Shown piece after piece: positions 27,665 to 35,833 of a stretch of 64,000 bases of DNA. The position numbers and the translations under genes are program-made. Below the pieces are notes generated by a model. The model was not told the origin of the DNA, searched no databases, and worked only from the letters and a program-made list of their open reading frames with translations. The DNA is taken from assembly GCF_027497355.1 (NCBI RefSeq), contig NZ_CP114909.1, forward strand, positions 4,731,001-4,795,000, given 5' to 3'. Origin of the DNA: Micromonospora sp. WMMA1947. GTDB lineage: Bacteria > Actinomycetota > Actinomycetes > Mycobacteriales > Micromonosporaceae. Within the stretch, counting starts at the first letter, position 1. Each line of letters opens with the position of its first letter.

Positions 27665-29008
27665 GTGGAACCGGTCGACCTGGCCGTCACGGCGCTGCAC
27701 GGCAGCGTCGGCGACCCGGCGCTGAACTCGATGAACTTCCTCAACGAGGTGGCGCAGCACTACCCGGACGCGGTGTCGCTGGCGGCCGGACGGCCGTACG
27801 AGGAGTTCTTCGACTCGGCGGTGCTGCACACGCACCTGGACCGCTTCCGCCGCTACCTCGCCGAGGACGTCGGACTGGACCGGGCCGGCGTGGACCGGAC
27901 GCTGCTGCAGTACGGCCGCACCAAGGGCGTCGTGCACCACCTGATCGCCCGGCACCTCGCCGTGGACGAGGGGCTCACCGTCGACCCGGAGTCGGTGGTG
28001 GTGACCGTCGGCTGCCAGGAGGCCATGTTCCTGGTGCTGCGCGCGTTGCGGGCCGGCCCGGCCGACGTGCTGTTCGCGGTCGCGCCCACGTACGTCGGCC
28101 TCACCGGCGCGGCCCGCCTGGTCGACCTGCCGGTGCGCCCGGTGGCCGGTGGTCCCGGCGGCGTCGACCTGGCCGACCTGCGCGCCGGGGTGCGCCGGGC
28201 CCGCGCGGAGGGGCTGCGCCCCCGGGGCTGCTACGTGATGCCGGACTTCGCCAACCCGTCGGGCGTCAGCATGGACACCGCGCAGCGGCGGCGGCTGCTG
28301 GACCTGGCCGCCGAGGAGGACCTGCTGCTGATCGAGGACAACCCGTACGGCCTGTTCCCGGCCGACGGCACCGACCGGCGGCCCACCCTGAAGGCGCTGG
28401 ACACCGCGCGCCGGGTGGTCTACCTCGGCTCGTTCGCCAAGACCGTGCTACCCGGCGCCCGGGTCGGCTACGTGGTGGCCGACCAGCGGGTGGGGGAGGC
28501 GGACGGCGCCGTGGTCCCGCTCGCCGACCACCTCGCGAAGATCAAGAGCATGGTCACCGTGAACACGTCGCCGATCAGCCAGGCGGTGATCGGCGGCGCG
28601 TTGCTGGCACACGACTGCTCGCTGGTGGCCGCGAACGTGCGGGAGCGGGCCGCGTACGCCCGTAACCTGCGCCACCTGGTCGACGGCCTGGCCCGGCGCT
28701 TCCCGGCCGGCGGGCCGGTCTCCTGGACCGTCCCGGCGGGCGGGTTCTTCGTGGTGGTGAGCGTGCCGTTCGCGGTGGACGACGCGCTGCTGCACCGTTC
28801 GGCGCGCGAGTACGGTGTGCTCTGGACCCCGATGGCGCACTTCTACGACGCGGGCACGCCGGTGAACGCGCTGCGGCTGTCGGTGAGCGCCGTCACACCC
28901 GAGTCGATCGATGTCGGCCTGGACGGGCTGGCCGCGCTGGTCACGGACACCATGACGGCCGAGGTGACGCCACAGTGTCAGGGTTCCGCCACAGTGCGTG
29001 TTTCCTGA
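27665..29008 (+). CDS. hpgT: Arylglycine aminotransferase (HpgT type, PLP fold I)
   Basis: 447 aa from GTG 27665. The PLP lysine is Lys259 in GSFAKTVLPGARVGY, and MPDFANPSGVSM and IEDNPYG are the fold-I aminotransferase (MocR/AAT-Ib type) signatures. The N-terminal NSMNFLNEVAQHYPDAVSLA resembles the HpgT/PgAT transaminases of glycopeptide clusters. HpgT converts 4-hydroxybenzoylformate to L-4-hydroxyphenylglycine using a donor amino acid (often L-tyrosine, which regenerates the HmaS substrate). Directly follows HmO. 3,5-dihydroxyphenylglycine or phenylglycine forming specificity is possible but the Dpg polyketide genes are absent. Confidence 0.83.
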   Translation: MEPVDLAVTALHGSVGDPALNSMNFLNEVAQHYPDAVSLAAGRPYEEFFDSAVLHTHLDRFRRYLAEDVGLDRAGVDRTLLQYGRTKGVVHHLIARHLAVDEGLTVDPESVVVTVGCQEAMFLVLRALRAGPADVLFAVAPTYVGLTGAARLVDLPVRPVAGGPGGVDLADLRAGVRRARAEGLRPRGCYVMPDFANPSGVSMDTAQRRRLLDLAAEEDLLLIEDNPYGLFPADGTDRRPTLKALDTARRVVYLGSFAKTVLPGARVGYVVADQRVGEADGAVVPLADHLAKIKSMVTVNTSPISQAVIGGALLAHDCSLVAANVRERAAYARNLRHLVDGLARRFPAGGPVSWTVPAGGFFVVVSVPFAVDDALLHRSAREYGVLWTPMAHFYDAGTPVNALRLSVSAVTPESIDVGLDGLAALVTDTMTAEVTPQCQGSATVRVS

Positions 29009-29035
29009 GGCCGTTCGTCTGTTGATAATGGACGA

Positions 29036-29287
29036 ATGGTTGCCTGGGAGTACGCGTTGCTCGTTCGTCGGTATCAGGGTCAGGGTCGCAATTTCCACGT
29101 CTCGTTCGTGTGGTACGGCCCGGACGGGTCACGCACCGACGTGACCGCGTACGGCGACACCGCGATCGCGCACCTCAACCGGGTCGGCCGGGAGGGCTGG
29201 GAACTGGTGTCCGCCGCCGAGGACGTGAACAACGTGCAGGGCAGCACCGAGGTCCACCGCTACCACCTGAAGCGCCCGCTGAACTGA
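29036..29287 (+). CDS. Small DUF4177-like protein
   Basis: 83 aa. The pattern WEYALLVRRY, then LNRVGREGWELVSAAED and HRYHLKRP, fits the DUF4177 family (W-E-Y ... G-W-E-L-V), whose function is unknown. It starts 27 bp after hpgT and ends at a bidirectional terminator, so it may be read with that operon but probably is a common actinomycete gene marking its edge. Confidence 0.75.
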   Translation: MVAWEYALLVRRYQGQGRNFHVSFVWYGPDGSRTDVTAYGDTAIAHLNRVGREGWELVSAAEDVNNVQGSTEVHRYHLKRPLN

Positions 29288-29300
29288 CCCCGTGAACCGC

Positions 29301-29334
29301 CGGCGCCCCGCGAGACCGTTCTCCCGGGGCGCCG
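29301..29334. terminator. Bidirectional hairpin between convergent genes
   Basis: Perfect 10-bp arms CGGCGCCCCG (29301-29310) and CGGGGCGCCG (29325-29334) between the DUF4177-like gene and the convergent glyA. T-poor, as common in actinomycetes. Confidence 0.7.
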
Positions 29335-29354
29335 CTTCGTGTTCCGTCGGGCGC

Positions 29355-30791
29355 TCAGCCCAGGTCGACCGCCGGGTAGAGCGGGAACGGCGTGAGCAGG
29401 TCGGCGGCCTGCTTGCCGACCGACTCGGCGACCGCCGGGTCCAGCACGTACTTCGCCTTCGACGGCGCGCCGTCCGGGCCGGTGCCGGGCGTGGTCTGGC
29501 TGAGCACGGTGTGGATCAGCTCAGCCGTGGCGTCCATCTCGGCGGCGCCGAGGCCCCGGGTGGTCAGCGCCGGGGTGCCGATGCGGATGCCGGAGGTGTA
29601 CCAGGCGCCGTTCGGGTCCTGCGGCACCGAGTTGCGGTTGGTCACGATGCCCGAGTCCAGCAGCGCCTGCTCGGCCTGCCGGCCGGTCAGGCCGTAGCCG
29701 GACACGTCGATGAGCACCAGGTGGTTGTCGGTGCCGCCGGTGACCAGCGTCGCGCCCCGGCGCAGCAGCCCGTCGGCCAGCGCCTGCGCGTTGTCGACGA
29801 TCCGCTGGGCGTAGTCGGCGAAGTCGGGGCGGCGCGCCTCGGCCAGCGCGACCGCCTTGGCGGCCATCACGTGCGGCAGCGGCCCGCCGAGCACCATCGG
29901 GCAGCCCCGGTCGACCTGGTCGGCCAGCTCCGGCCCGCAGAGCACCATGCCGCCGCGCGGGCCGCGCAGCGACTTGTGCGTGGTGGTGGTGACGATGTGG
30001 GCGTGCGGCACCGGGTCGAAGTCGCCGGTGAAGACCTTGCCGGCGACCAGCCCGGCGAAGTGGGCCATGTCGACCATGAAGGTGGCGCCGACCGAGTCGG
30101 CGATCTCCCGCATGATCCGGAAGTTGACCTTCCGGGGGTACGCGGAGTAGCCGGCGACCAGGATCAGCGGCTTGAACTCGCGGGCCGCCTCGGCCACCCG
30201 GTCGTAGTCGATCAGGCCGGTGGCCGGGTCGGTGCCGTAGCTGCGCTGGTCGAACATCTTGCCGGAGATGTTCGGCCGGAAGCCGTGGGTGAGGTGGCCG
30301 CCCGCGTCCAGCGACATGCCGAGCATCCGCTGGTTGCCCAGCTCGCGGCGCAGCGCGAACCAGTCGGCCTCGGTGAGGTCGTTGACCTGCCGGGCCTGCG
30401 CCTTCTTCAGCGCGGGCGACTCGACCCGGTCGGCCAGGATCGCCCAGAACGCGACCAGGTTGGCGTCGATGCCCGAGTGCGGCTGCACGTACGCGTGGGA
30501 CGCGCCGAACAGTTCCCGGGCGTGCTCGGCGGCGAGCGCCTCGACGGTGTCGACGTTCTGGCAGCCGGCGTAGAACCGGCGTCCGACGGTGCCCTCGGCG
30601 TACTTGTCGCTGAACCAGTTGCCCATCGCCAGCAGCGTCGCCGGGGAGGCGTAGTTCTCGCTGGCGATGAGCTTGAGCGACTCGCGCTGGTCGGCCAGTT
30701 CCGCGGCGATGGCGTCGGCGACCCGCGGCTCGACGCCGCGGACGACCTCCAGCGCGCTGCGGAAGGCGGTGGACTCGGCGTTGCGCGACAT
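29355..30791 (-). CDS. glyA: Serine hydroxymethyltransferase
   Basis: 478 aa. The PLP lysine is in [25 protein letters not shown] and [16 protein letters not shown] are SHMT signatures. It interconverts serine and glycine with tetrahydrofolate, feeding one-carbon units. It is longer than the common ~420-aa GlyA, with an insert around residues 130-190 typical of a long actinobacterial SHMT type. ATG 30791 has a tggaggt ribosome site. A ZTP riboswitch in the 5' leader is strong independent support for the one-carbon role. Not obviously linked to the biosynthetic cluster. Confidence 0.95.
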   Translation of the reverse strand: MSRNAESTAFRSALEVVRGVEPRVADAIAAELADQRESLKLIASENYASPATLLAMGNWFSDKYAEGTVGRRFYAGCQNVDTVEALAAEHARELFGASHAYVQPHSGIDANLVAFWAILADRVESPALKKAQARQVNDLTEADWFALRRELGNQRMLGMSLDAGGHLTHGFRPNISGKMFDQRSYGTDPATGLIDYDRVAEAAREFKPLILVAGYSAYPRKVNFRIMREIADSVGATFMVDMAHFAGLVAGKVFTGDFDPVPHAHIVTTTTHKSLRGPRGGMVLCGPELADQVDRGCPMVLGGPLPHVMAAKAVALAEARRPDFADYAQRIVDNAQALADGLLRRGATLVTGGTDNHLVLIDVSGYGLTGRQAEQALLDSGIVTNRNSVPQDPNGAWYTSGIRIGTPALTTRGLGAAEMDATAELIHTVLSQTTPGTGPDGAPSKAKYVLDPAVAESVGKQAADLLTPFPLYPAVDLG

Positions 30792-30810
30792 GCGACCTCC
30801 AGGTGACGTG

Positions 30811-30906
30811 CGGAAGGCCCAGGCGCTCGGCATGCGTCCTCATGACGAGGCCGCTCCCCGATGGTGCTCCATCTCCACGCGCCAGTCACGGCCTGTGCCG
30901 ATCCTA
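30811..30906 (-). promoter_or_regulatory. ZTP (pfl) riboswitch upstream of glyA
   Basis: Read on the minus strand, the leader carries the conserved pfl blocks in order: CGTGACTGGCG (near 30900-30890), CATCGGGGAGCGG (near 30863-30851), then GAGCGCCTGGGCC (near 30828-30816), ~25 nt before the glyA ATG. These are the ZTP-binding core and pseudoknot of the motif, which senses folate stress through ZTP/ZMP and switches on glyA, purH and folate genes. Position next to the ribosome site suggests control of translation start. Confidence 0.85.
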
Positions 30907-31004
30907 CCGGCCCGGCCCGGACCTGCGGGGTTGGGCCGCCCGTCCCGGGGCACACCGTGGGGAGGGCCGGCCCCGACCCGGCCCGGGGGAGAGGAGGCAC
31001 GACC

Positions 31005-31811
31005 ATGACCACACCGAGCACCGGACGGCCGCTCGCCGTGGTGACCGGCGCGTCCAGCGGCATCGGGTACGAGCTGGCGGTCCAGTTCGTCGAGCACGGG
31101 TACGACGTGGTGGTCGCCGCCGAGGACGCGGCGATCGAGCGGGCGGCCGGCGACCTGCGGCGCGACGGCGGCCCGGAGGTGTACCCGGTCCGGGTGGACC
31201 TGGCCACGCCCGAGGGCGTACGGCGGCTGGCCGGGGAGGTGACCGGCCGGGGGCGCCCGGTCGACGCGCTGGCGCTCAACGCCGGGCGCGGCGCGGGCGG
31301 GGACTTCGTCGGTGGCACCGACCTGGACGACGAGCTGACCGTGATCGACCTGAACGTCCGCTCGACCGTGCACCTGGCCAAGCTGCTGCTGCCGGACATG
31401 ATCCGCCGGGGCGCCGGGCGGGTGCTGTTCACCTCGTCGATCGCCGCCACCATGCCCGGGGCGTACCAGGCGGTCTACAACGCCTCGAAGTCGTTCGTGC
31501 AGTCCTTCGCCGAGGGGGTGCGCAACGAGCTGAAGGACAGCGGCGTCACTGTCACCTCGCTGATGCCGGGCCCGACCGACACCGAGTTCTTCGACCGGGC
31601 CGACATGGAGGACACCCGGGTCGGCAAGGGGCCCAAGGACGACCCCCGCACGGTGGCCGAGGACGCGTTCGAGGCGCTGATGAAGGGGGAGCACAAGGTC
31701 GCCGCCGGCTCGCTGGTCAACAAGATCCAGGTGGCCGCCGGGAAGATCATCCCGGATCGGCTGAAGGCCGAGCAGCACCGCAAGATGGCCGAGCCCGGCT
31801 CGGGCGACTGA
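31005..31811 (+). CDS. Short-chain dehydrogenase/reductase
   Basis: 268 aa. The Rossmann motif is VVTGASSGIGYEL, the catalytic Ser is in FTSSIAATMPG and Tyr/Lys in YQAVYNASKSF; NAG motif in LNAGRGAGG. Classical SDR of the DltE/YqjQ type, preferring NADP(H) by fold but substrate unknown. Strong ribosome site gaggaggcac before ATG 31005. Single gene between the riboswitch leader and a bidirectional terminator. Confidence 0.9.
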   Translation: MTTPSTGRPLAVVTGASSGIGYELAVQFVEHGYDVVVAAEDAAIERAAGDLRRDGGPEVYPVRVDLATPEGVRRLAGEVTGRGRPVDALALNAGRGAGGDFVGGTDLDDELTVIDLNVRSTVHLAKLLLPDMIRRGAGRVLFTSSIAATMPGAYQAVYNASKSFVQSFAEGVRNELKDSGVTVTSLMPGPTDTEFFDRADMEDTRVGKGPKDDPRTVAEDAFEALMKGEHKVAAGSLVNKIQVAAGKIIPDRLKAEQHRKMAEPGSGD

Positions 31812-31812
31812 A

Positions 31813-31870
31813 CCCCGAACGCGAGCGGGACCGCCCCGAGGGAAGGGGTGGTCCCGCTCGCGTTCCGGGG
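31813..31870. terminator. Bidirectional terminator hairpin
   Basis: Long hairpin: CCCCGAACGCGAGCGGGACC (31813-31832) pairs with 31850-31870 with one bulge. Lies between the convergent SDR and hemerythrin genes. Confidence 0.85.
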
Positions 31871-31876
31871 CCGGTG

Positions 31877-32377
31877 TCAGGCCACCACGGCGTCCATCGA
31901 CTTCTTCAGCGCCTTCGGGGCGGTCGGCGTCTTCGGCGCCTTCGGCCGCAGGTCGAGCATCCGCTGGCCGATCTCCTGGAGCTGGTTACGGCCGAGCGCC
32001 TCGCGGACCTTCGGGAACCACTCCTGCTCCTCCTCCTCGATGTGGTGCGACACGTTCTCGATCAGCACCGTCGTCTTGGCGTTGAAGCGTTCGTCGTCGG
32101 CGTCCATGGTGAACAGCTCGAAGCAGAGCACGTCCGCGACGTGGTGCTCCTCGTACGACTCCAGGACGTCGTCCTCGACGTCGGGCACCAGCTTGCGGAC
32201 CTCCGGGTACATCACCTCGTTCTCCAGGTAGGTGTGCACCGTGAGAGCTTCGAGGATCTGCCCGACGATCTTCCCGCGCTTGCTCGCCGGTCCCTCCTCG
32301 GCCTCCTGGAAGGCCTTGAACAGGCGGCGGATCTCTTTGTGGTCCTCCTTGAGCAGGACGATCGCGTCGGTGGACAC
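31877..32377 (-). CDS. Hemerythrin HHE domain protein
   Basis: 166 aa. The His/Glu ligands of a four-helix diiron site are visible: KEDHKEIRRLF, ALTVHTYLENEVMYPE, SYEEHHVADV and SHHIEEEEQEWFP. The last ~30 residues are Lys/Pro/Ala-rich, possibly nucleic-acid or membrane binding. Such proteins bind O2, NO or act in oxidative stress in actinomycetes. GTG 32377 is preceded by a perfect aggaggt ribosome site. Monocistronic. Confidence 0.9.
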   Translation of the reverse strand: MSTDAIVLLKEDHKEIRRLFKAFQEAEEGPASKRGKIVGQILEALTVHTYLENEVMYPEVRKLVPDVEDDVLESYEEHHVADVLCFELFTMDADDERFNAKTTVLIENVSHHIEEEEQEWFPKVREALGRNQLQEIGQRMLDLRPKAPKTPTAPKALKKSMDAVVA

Positions 32378-32437
32378 CGTTACCTCCTAAGTCGGCTGAC
32401 GAATGGCCCCCTACCCGGCGCCCGACCAGGACAAACA

Positions 32438-32470
32438 GACCGGGCCCGGCAATCGCTGCCGGGCCCGGTC
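32438..32470 (-). terminator. Terminator of the subtilase gene
   Basis: Perfect 14-bp arms GACCGGGCCCGGCA (32438-32451) and its inverse (32457-32470) with a 5-nt loop, 14 bp beyond the subtilase stop. Confidence 0.85.
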
Positions 32471-32483
32471 CACGCGGGTCGGG

Positions 32484-33968
32484 TTACTTGACCGCGTTGT
32501 ACGCGTCCACGACGCCGGCGCCGTAGAACCCGTTGCGCATCCCGCCGGAGCAGGTCGCGTCGTACGCGTTCGGGCCCGCCGGGATCAGCGGCACCGGGTT
32601 GTAGACGCCCGACGGGCAGGACTTCGCCACCGCGGTGCGCTCGAGGAACGAGGAGAGCTGACCCGGCGTCATGCCCGGGTGCGCGGACAGCGCCAGCGCC
32701 GCGACGCCGGTGGCGTGCGGGCCGGACATCGACGTGCCCTGCTTGTAGCCCCACCCGTTGGTGCGGGTGGCGGTGTTGAAGGTGGTGGACAGGATGCCGT
32801 CGGTCGACGTCGAGCGGGCGCCCTGGGTACGGAACCGGGTGTCGCCACCCGGCGCGGTCACGTCGATGACGCCCTGGCCGTACGAGGAGTAGTAGCTCTT
32901 GTCACCGGTCGGGCCGACGGCGGCGACGGTCACCACGCCCGGCGCCTCGGCCGGCAGGTCGAGGCAGGCGTTGGTGAGGTTCTCCCGCTCCTCCGGCGTG
33001 CCGTTGTTCGGGCTGCCGGTGTCGGTGATCTTGTGGGCCAGGTCGTAGTTCGAGTTGCCGGCCGACGCGACGTGCAGCACGCCCTGGGACTGCGAGTAGC
33101 GCAGGGCCCGCTGCACGGCCTGCCACACCGGGCGCTGACGCGCGTCGTTGCGGCAGTTCAGCTCCCACGGGTCGATGTAGTAGCTGTTGTTGGTGAGCTG
33201 CATGCCGTGCTCGGCGGCCCACATGAACCCGCAGACGGCGGCCTCCGGGAAGATGTAGCCGTCGTCGTTGACGACCTTGACGGCGGCGACCTTCACGCCC
33301 GGCGCCACACCGGTGACGCCGACGCCGTTCACCGCGGCGGCGATGGTGCCTGCCACGTGGGTGCCGTGGTCGCTGGTGGTCGGGTTCCAGGAGGCCTCGG
33401 TGGTGTCCGGCGCGCCGCCCACACAGGAGGCGCTCTTGTCCTTGGCGATCTGGGTCGCCAGGTCCGGGTGGCTGCTGGAGATGCCGCTGTCCAGCACACC
33501 CACCACTACCGACGGGCTGCCGCCGGTCACCGCGTGCGCCTGCGGGACGCGGATCATGTCCATGTCCCACTGCTGGCCGTAGAGCGGCTCGGCGGTCGGG
33601 TCGCCGGCGGCCGCGGCGACGGCGGCGGCCGGGACCTCGACCGTCTCGCCCTCGTCCAGGGCGGTGCCCAGGCCGCCGGTGGAGGCGACCGACTCGACAC
33701 CGGCGCCCGCCACCCGGGTGGCGAAGTCCGGGGCGGTCGAGCGCACGACCAGTACGCCGATCTTGTCGTACGCGGCCACCACGGTGCCGTCGGCGGCGGC
33801 CACCCGGGCGGCGGCCTTGGCGGTGCTGTTGCCCTGCGGGGCGAGCACGATGTAAGAGGTTTCCGGTCCGACGGCCGCGGCCGGCGCCGTGCCGCCGACG
33901 AGGGCGAGCCCGGCGCCGAGCGTCACTGCCGACGCCGCGGCGAGTGTCTTGCGACGGAGGTTGTTCAC
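32484..33968 (-). CDS. Secreted S8 family serine peptidase (subtilase)
   Basis: 494 aa from GTG 33968. Signal peptide: NNLRRKTLAAASAVTLGAGL to AAAVG. After an inhibitor-I9-like prodomain (~35-130) comes the catalytic domain: Asp in VVVGVLDSGIS, His in DHGTHVAGTI and Ser in GTSMSGPHATGVAAL; the oxyanion Asn is in VASAGNSNYD. It is an extracellular protease. The frame continues upstream to 34070, but the signal peptide and gggag ribosome site fix the start. The leader also holds a hairpin (33977-34009). Terminator 14 bp after the stop. Confidence 0.93.
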   Translation of the reverse strand: MNNLRRKTLAAASAVTLGAGLALVGGTAPAAAVGPETSYIVLAPQGNSTAKAAARVAAADGTVVAAYDKIGVLVVRSTAPDFATRVAGAGVESVASTGGLGTALDEGETVEVPAAAVAAAAGDPTAEPLYGQQWDMDMIRVPQAHAVTGGSPSVVVGVLDSGISSSHPDLATQIAKDKSASCVGGAPDTTEASWNPTTSDHGTHVAGTIAAAVNGVGVTGVAPGVKVAAVKVVNDDGYIFPEAAVCGFMWAAEHGMQLTNNSYYIDPWELNCRNDARQRPVWQAVQRALRYSQSQGVLHVASAGNSNYDLAHKITDTGSPNNGTPEERENLTNACLDLPAEAPGVVTVAAVGPTGDKSYYSSYGQGVIDVTAPGGDTRFRTQGARSTSTDGILSTTFNTATRTNGWGYKQGTSMSGPHATGVAALALSAHPGMTPGQLSSFLERTAVAKSCPSGVYNPVPLIPAGPNAYDATCSGGMRNGFYGAGVVDAYNAVK

Positions 33969-34116
33969 ACAGACTCCCAGGGGTTCGTGCGGGTGGACCG
34001 CACCCCTGGTGCGGGCTGCGGTCCGGGCGGAGGCACGGCGAAGTACCGGCCTCGCCCGGACCAGCGCCACCGCCCTGCGGGGTGTTACACGTGCCGCCGG
34101 GCGGGAGAGTGGACCG

Positions 34117-34980
34117 TCAGACAGTGGCGATCGTGTAGGGGATCTCGTCGAGCAGTTCCCGGGCGAGGAAACCGATCCGCCCGTACCGGGGGACCAGCCG
34201 CTGCCCGCTCACCGCGTGCGCGAACGCCGCCCAGCAGGCCGCCTGCGCCGGGTCGGCGCCCCGGGAGAGCAGGCCCGCGAGCAGCCCGGCCCGTACGTCG
34301 CCGCTGCCCGAGGTGCCCAGCCCGGCGTCCCCGCTCTCCTCGCGCCAGGCCCGGCCGTCCGGTGTCGCGATGTGCCCGTACAGCGACACGACGGCGTCGT
34401 ACCGGCCGGCCAGTTCGACCGCCTCGGCGTCCAGGTCGTCGCCCGGGTCGCGGCCCAGCAGGTGCCGGGCCTCGGTCAGGTTGGGGGTGAGCACCACCTT
34501 GCGGCCGGACCCGGCCAGCAGGTCCGGGGCGTGGCTGAGCGCGCCGAGCGCGTACGCGTCGAGCACCAGCGCGGTCTGGCGGCCGGCCGCGTCCAGGACC
34601 AGGCGCAGCAGCTCCCCGGTGGCCTCGATGTCGGTCAGGCCGGGCCCGACCGCCACCACGTCCGCGTCGGCGACCAGGCCGCGGAGCAGGTCTCCCGGGT
34701 CGCCGCGGACCGCGCCGTCGGCGGTCTCCGGCAGCCCGACCACGAGTGCCTCGGGCACCTGGATGCTCAGCGACGGCGCTGTCGACTCGGCGGCGGCGAG
34801 CTGGAGCACGCCGGCCCCGGCCCGCAGCGCGGCCACCCCGGCGAGCAGCACCGCGCCGGGGGTGAACCGGGAACCGCCGACCACCAGCACGGTGCCGCGC
34901 GCCTCCTTGCCGCCGGTGGGCACCGGCAGCGCCCAGTCCCGCAGCAGCGCGGGGGTGATCACGTCAGACCGGCTCGGCAT
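34117..34980 (-). CDS. nnrD: ADP-dependent (S)-NAD(P)H-hydrate dehydratase
   Basis: 287 aa ribokinase-like fold. GTSGSGDVRAGLLAGLL is the anion-hole/catalytic GxGD motif and VLTPNLTEARHLLG the PN(H/L)..E segment of the YjeF C-terminal domain. It repairs damaged NAD(P)HX. The NnrE epimerase domain is absent from this protein, so it is the stand-alone type. The start overlaps the end of the upstream phosphatase by 17 bp, suggesting cotranslation. Confidence 0.88.
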   Translation of the reverse strand: MPSRSDVITPALLRDWALPVPTGGKEARGTVLVVGGSRFTPGAVLLAGVAALRAGAGVLQLAAAESTAPSLSIQVPEALVVGLPETADGAVRGDPGDLLRGLVADADVVAVGPGLTDIEATGELLRLVLDAAGRQTALVLDAYALGALSHAPDLLAGSGRKVVLTPNLTEARHLLGRDPGDDLDAEAVELAGRYDAVVSLYGHIATPDGRAWREESGDAGLGTSGSGDVRAGLLAGLLSRGADPAQAACWAAFAHAVSGQRLVPRYGRIGFLARELLDEIPYTIATV

Positions 34981-35695
34981 TGACCTCGTCCTCCCTGGTG
35001 GGCGTCGCCCCCTGCCGGTGCAGGTGGGTGACGTCGTTGAACACCTCCGGCGTGAGCCGTCCCGCGTCGTCGGCGTGCCAGCCGGTGACCGAGCAGTTGG
35101 CGATCACGTGTTCGCGGGTCAGCGCCATCAGCTCCGCCTCGGTGAGCCCCTCCACCAGGTAGCGCAGCAGGAAGACCAGCGCGTCGTGGCCGAACAGCAG
35201 CACCCGGCCCCCGTCGTGGTCGCGGCGCAGGTCGCCGAGCAGCGCCCGCAGCCGCAGCGCCACGTCGGTCCAGGACTCGCCGCCGGGCGGGCGGTAGTAG
35301 AACTTGCCGAGCCGGGTACGCCGGTCGGCCTCGTCCGGGTAGCGCCGCCGTACGCCGTGGCCGGTGAGCCCGTCGAGGATGCCCAGTTCCCGGTCGCGCA
35401 GCCGCTCGTCGACGCTCATCGGGATCCCGGTTCCGTCCAGCGCCAGCTCGGCCGTCCGGACCGCCCGCAGGTACGGCGACACCACAGCCACCTCCGGGCG
35501 GCGCGAGCCGGGCAGCTCGGCCAGCCAGCGGCCGGTCGCCCGCGCCTGCTCCTCGCCGGTCGGTGACAGCGGCACGTCGGCGTCCCGGTGGGTGAGGTCG
35601 ATCAGCTCGGCGCCGGACGTCTCGGCCGCCGTGGCCGCGACGTTCGCCGTGCTCTCGCCGTGCCGGACGATCCAGAGCGATGCCAACTCCGCCAT
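34964..35695 (-). CDS. Histidine phosphatase family protein
   Basis: 243 aa. The phospho-His motif is WIVRHGESTANVA, the second catalytic His is in LLFGHDALVF, and RDRELGILDGLTG fits the cofactor-independent phosphoglycerate mutase/phosphatase branch. Substrate unknown. Upstream member of a two-gene operon with nnrD, divergent from the WGR operon. Confidence 0.88.
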   Translation of the reverse strand: MAELASLWIVRHGESTANVAATAAETSGAELIDLTHRDADVPLSPTGEEQARATGRWLAELPGSRRPEVAVVSPYLRAVRTAELALDGTGIPMSVDERLRDRELGILDGLTGHGVRRRYPDEADRRTRLGKFYYRPPGGESWTDVALRLRALLGDLRRDHDGGRVLLFGHDALVFLLRYLVEGLTEAELMALTREHVIANCSVTGWHADDAGRLTPEVFNDVTHLHRQGATPTREDEVNAEPV

Positions 35696-35833
35696 GCGGC
35701 TCCCGGTACCCGGGCTCGACCGCTGATAACCGTGCGACCTGCGGATGTGGGCTGCTGATCACCTGAGCGGTTCTCACGCTGTCGGTGCCGCCGGTTATGG
35801 TCCCCGCACACTGCGGGCGATCAAGGAGACGGT

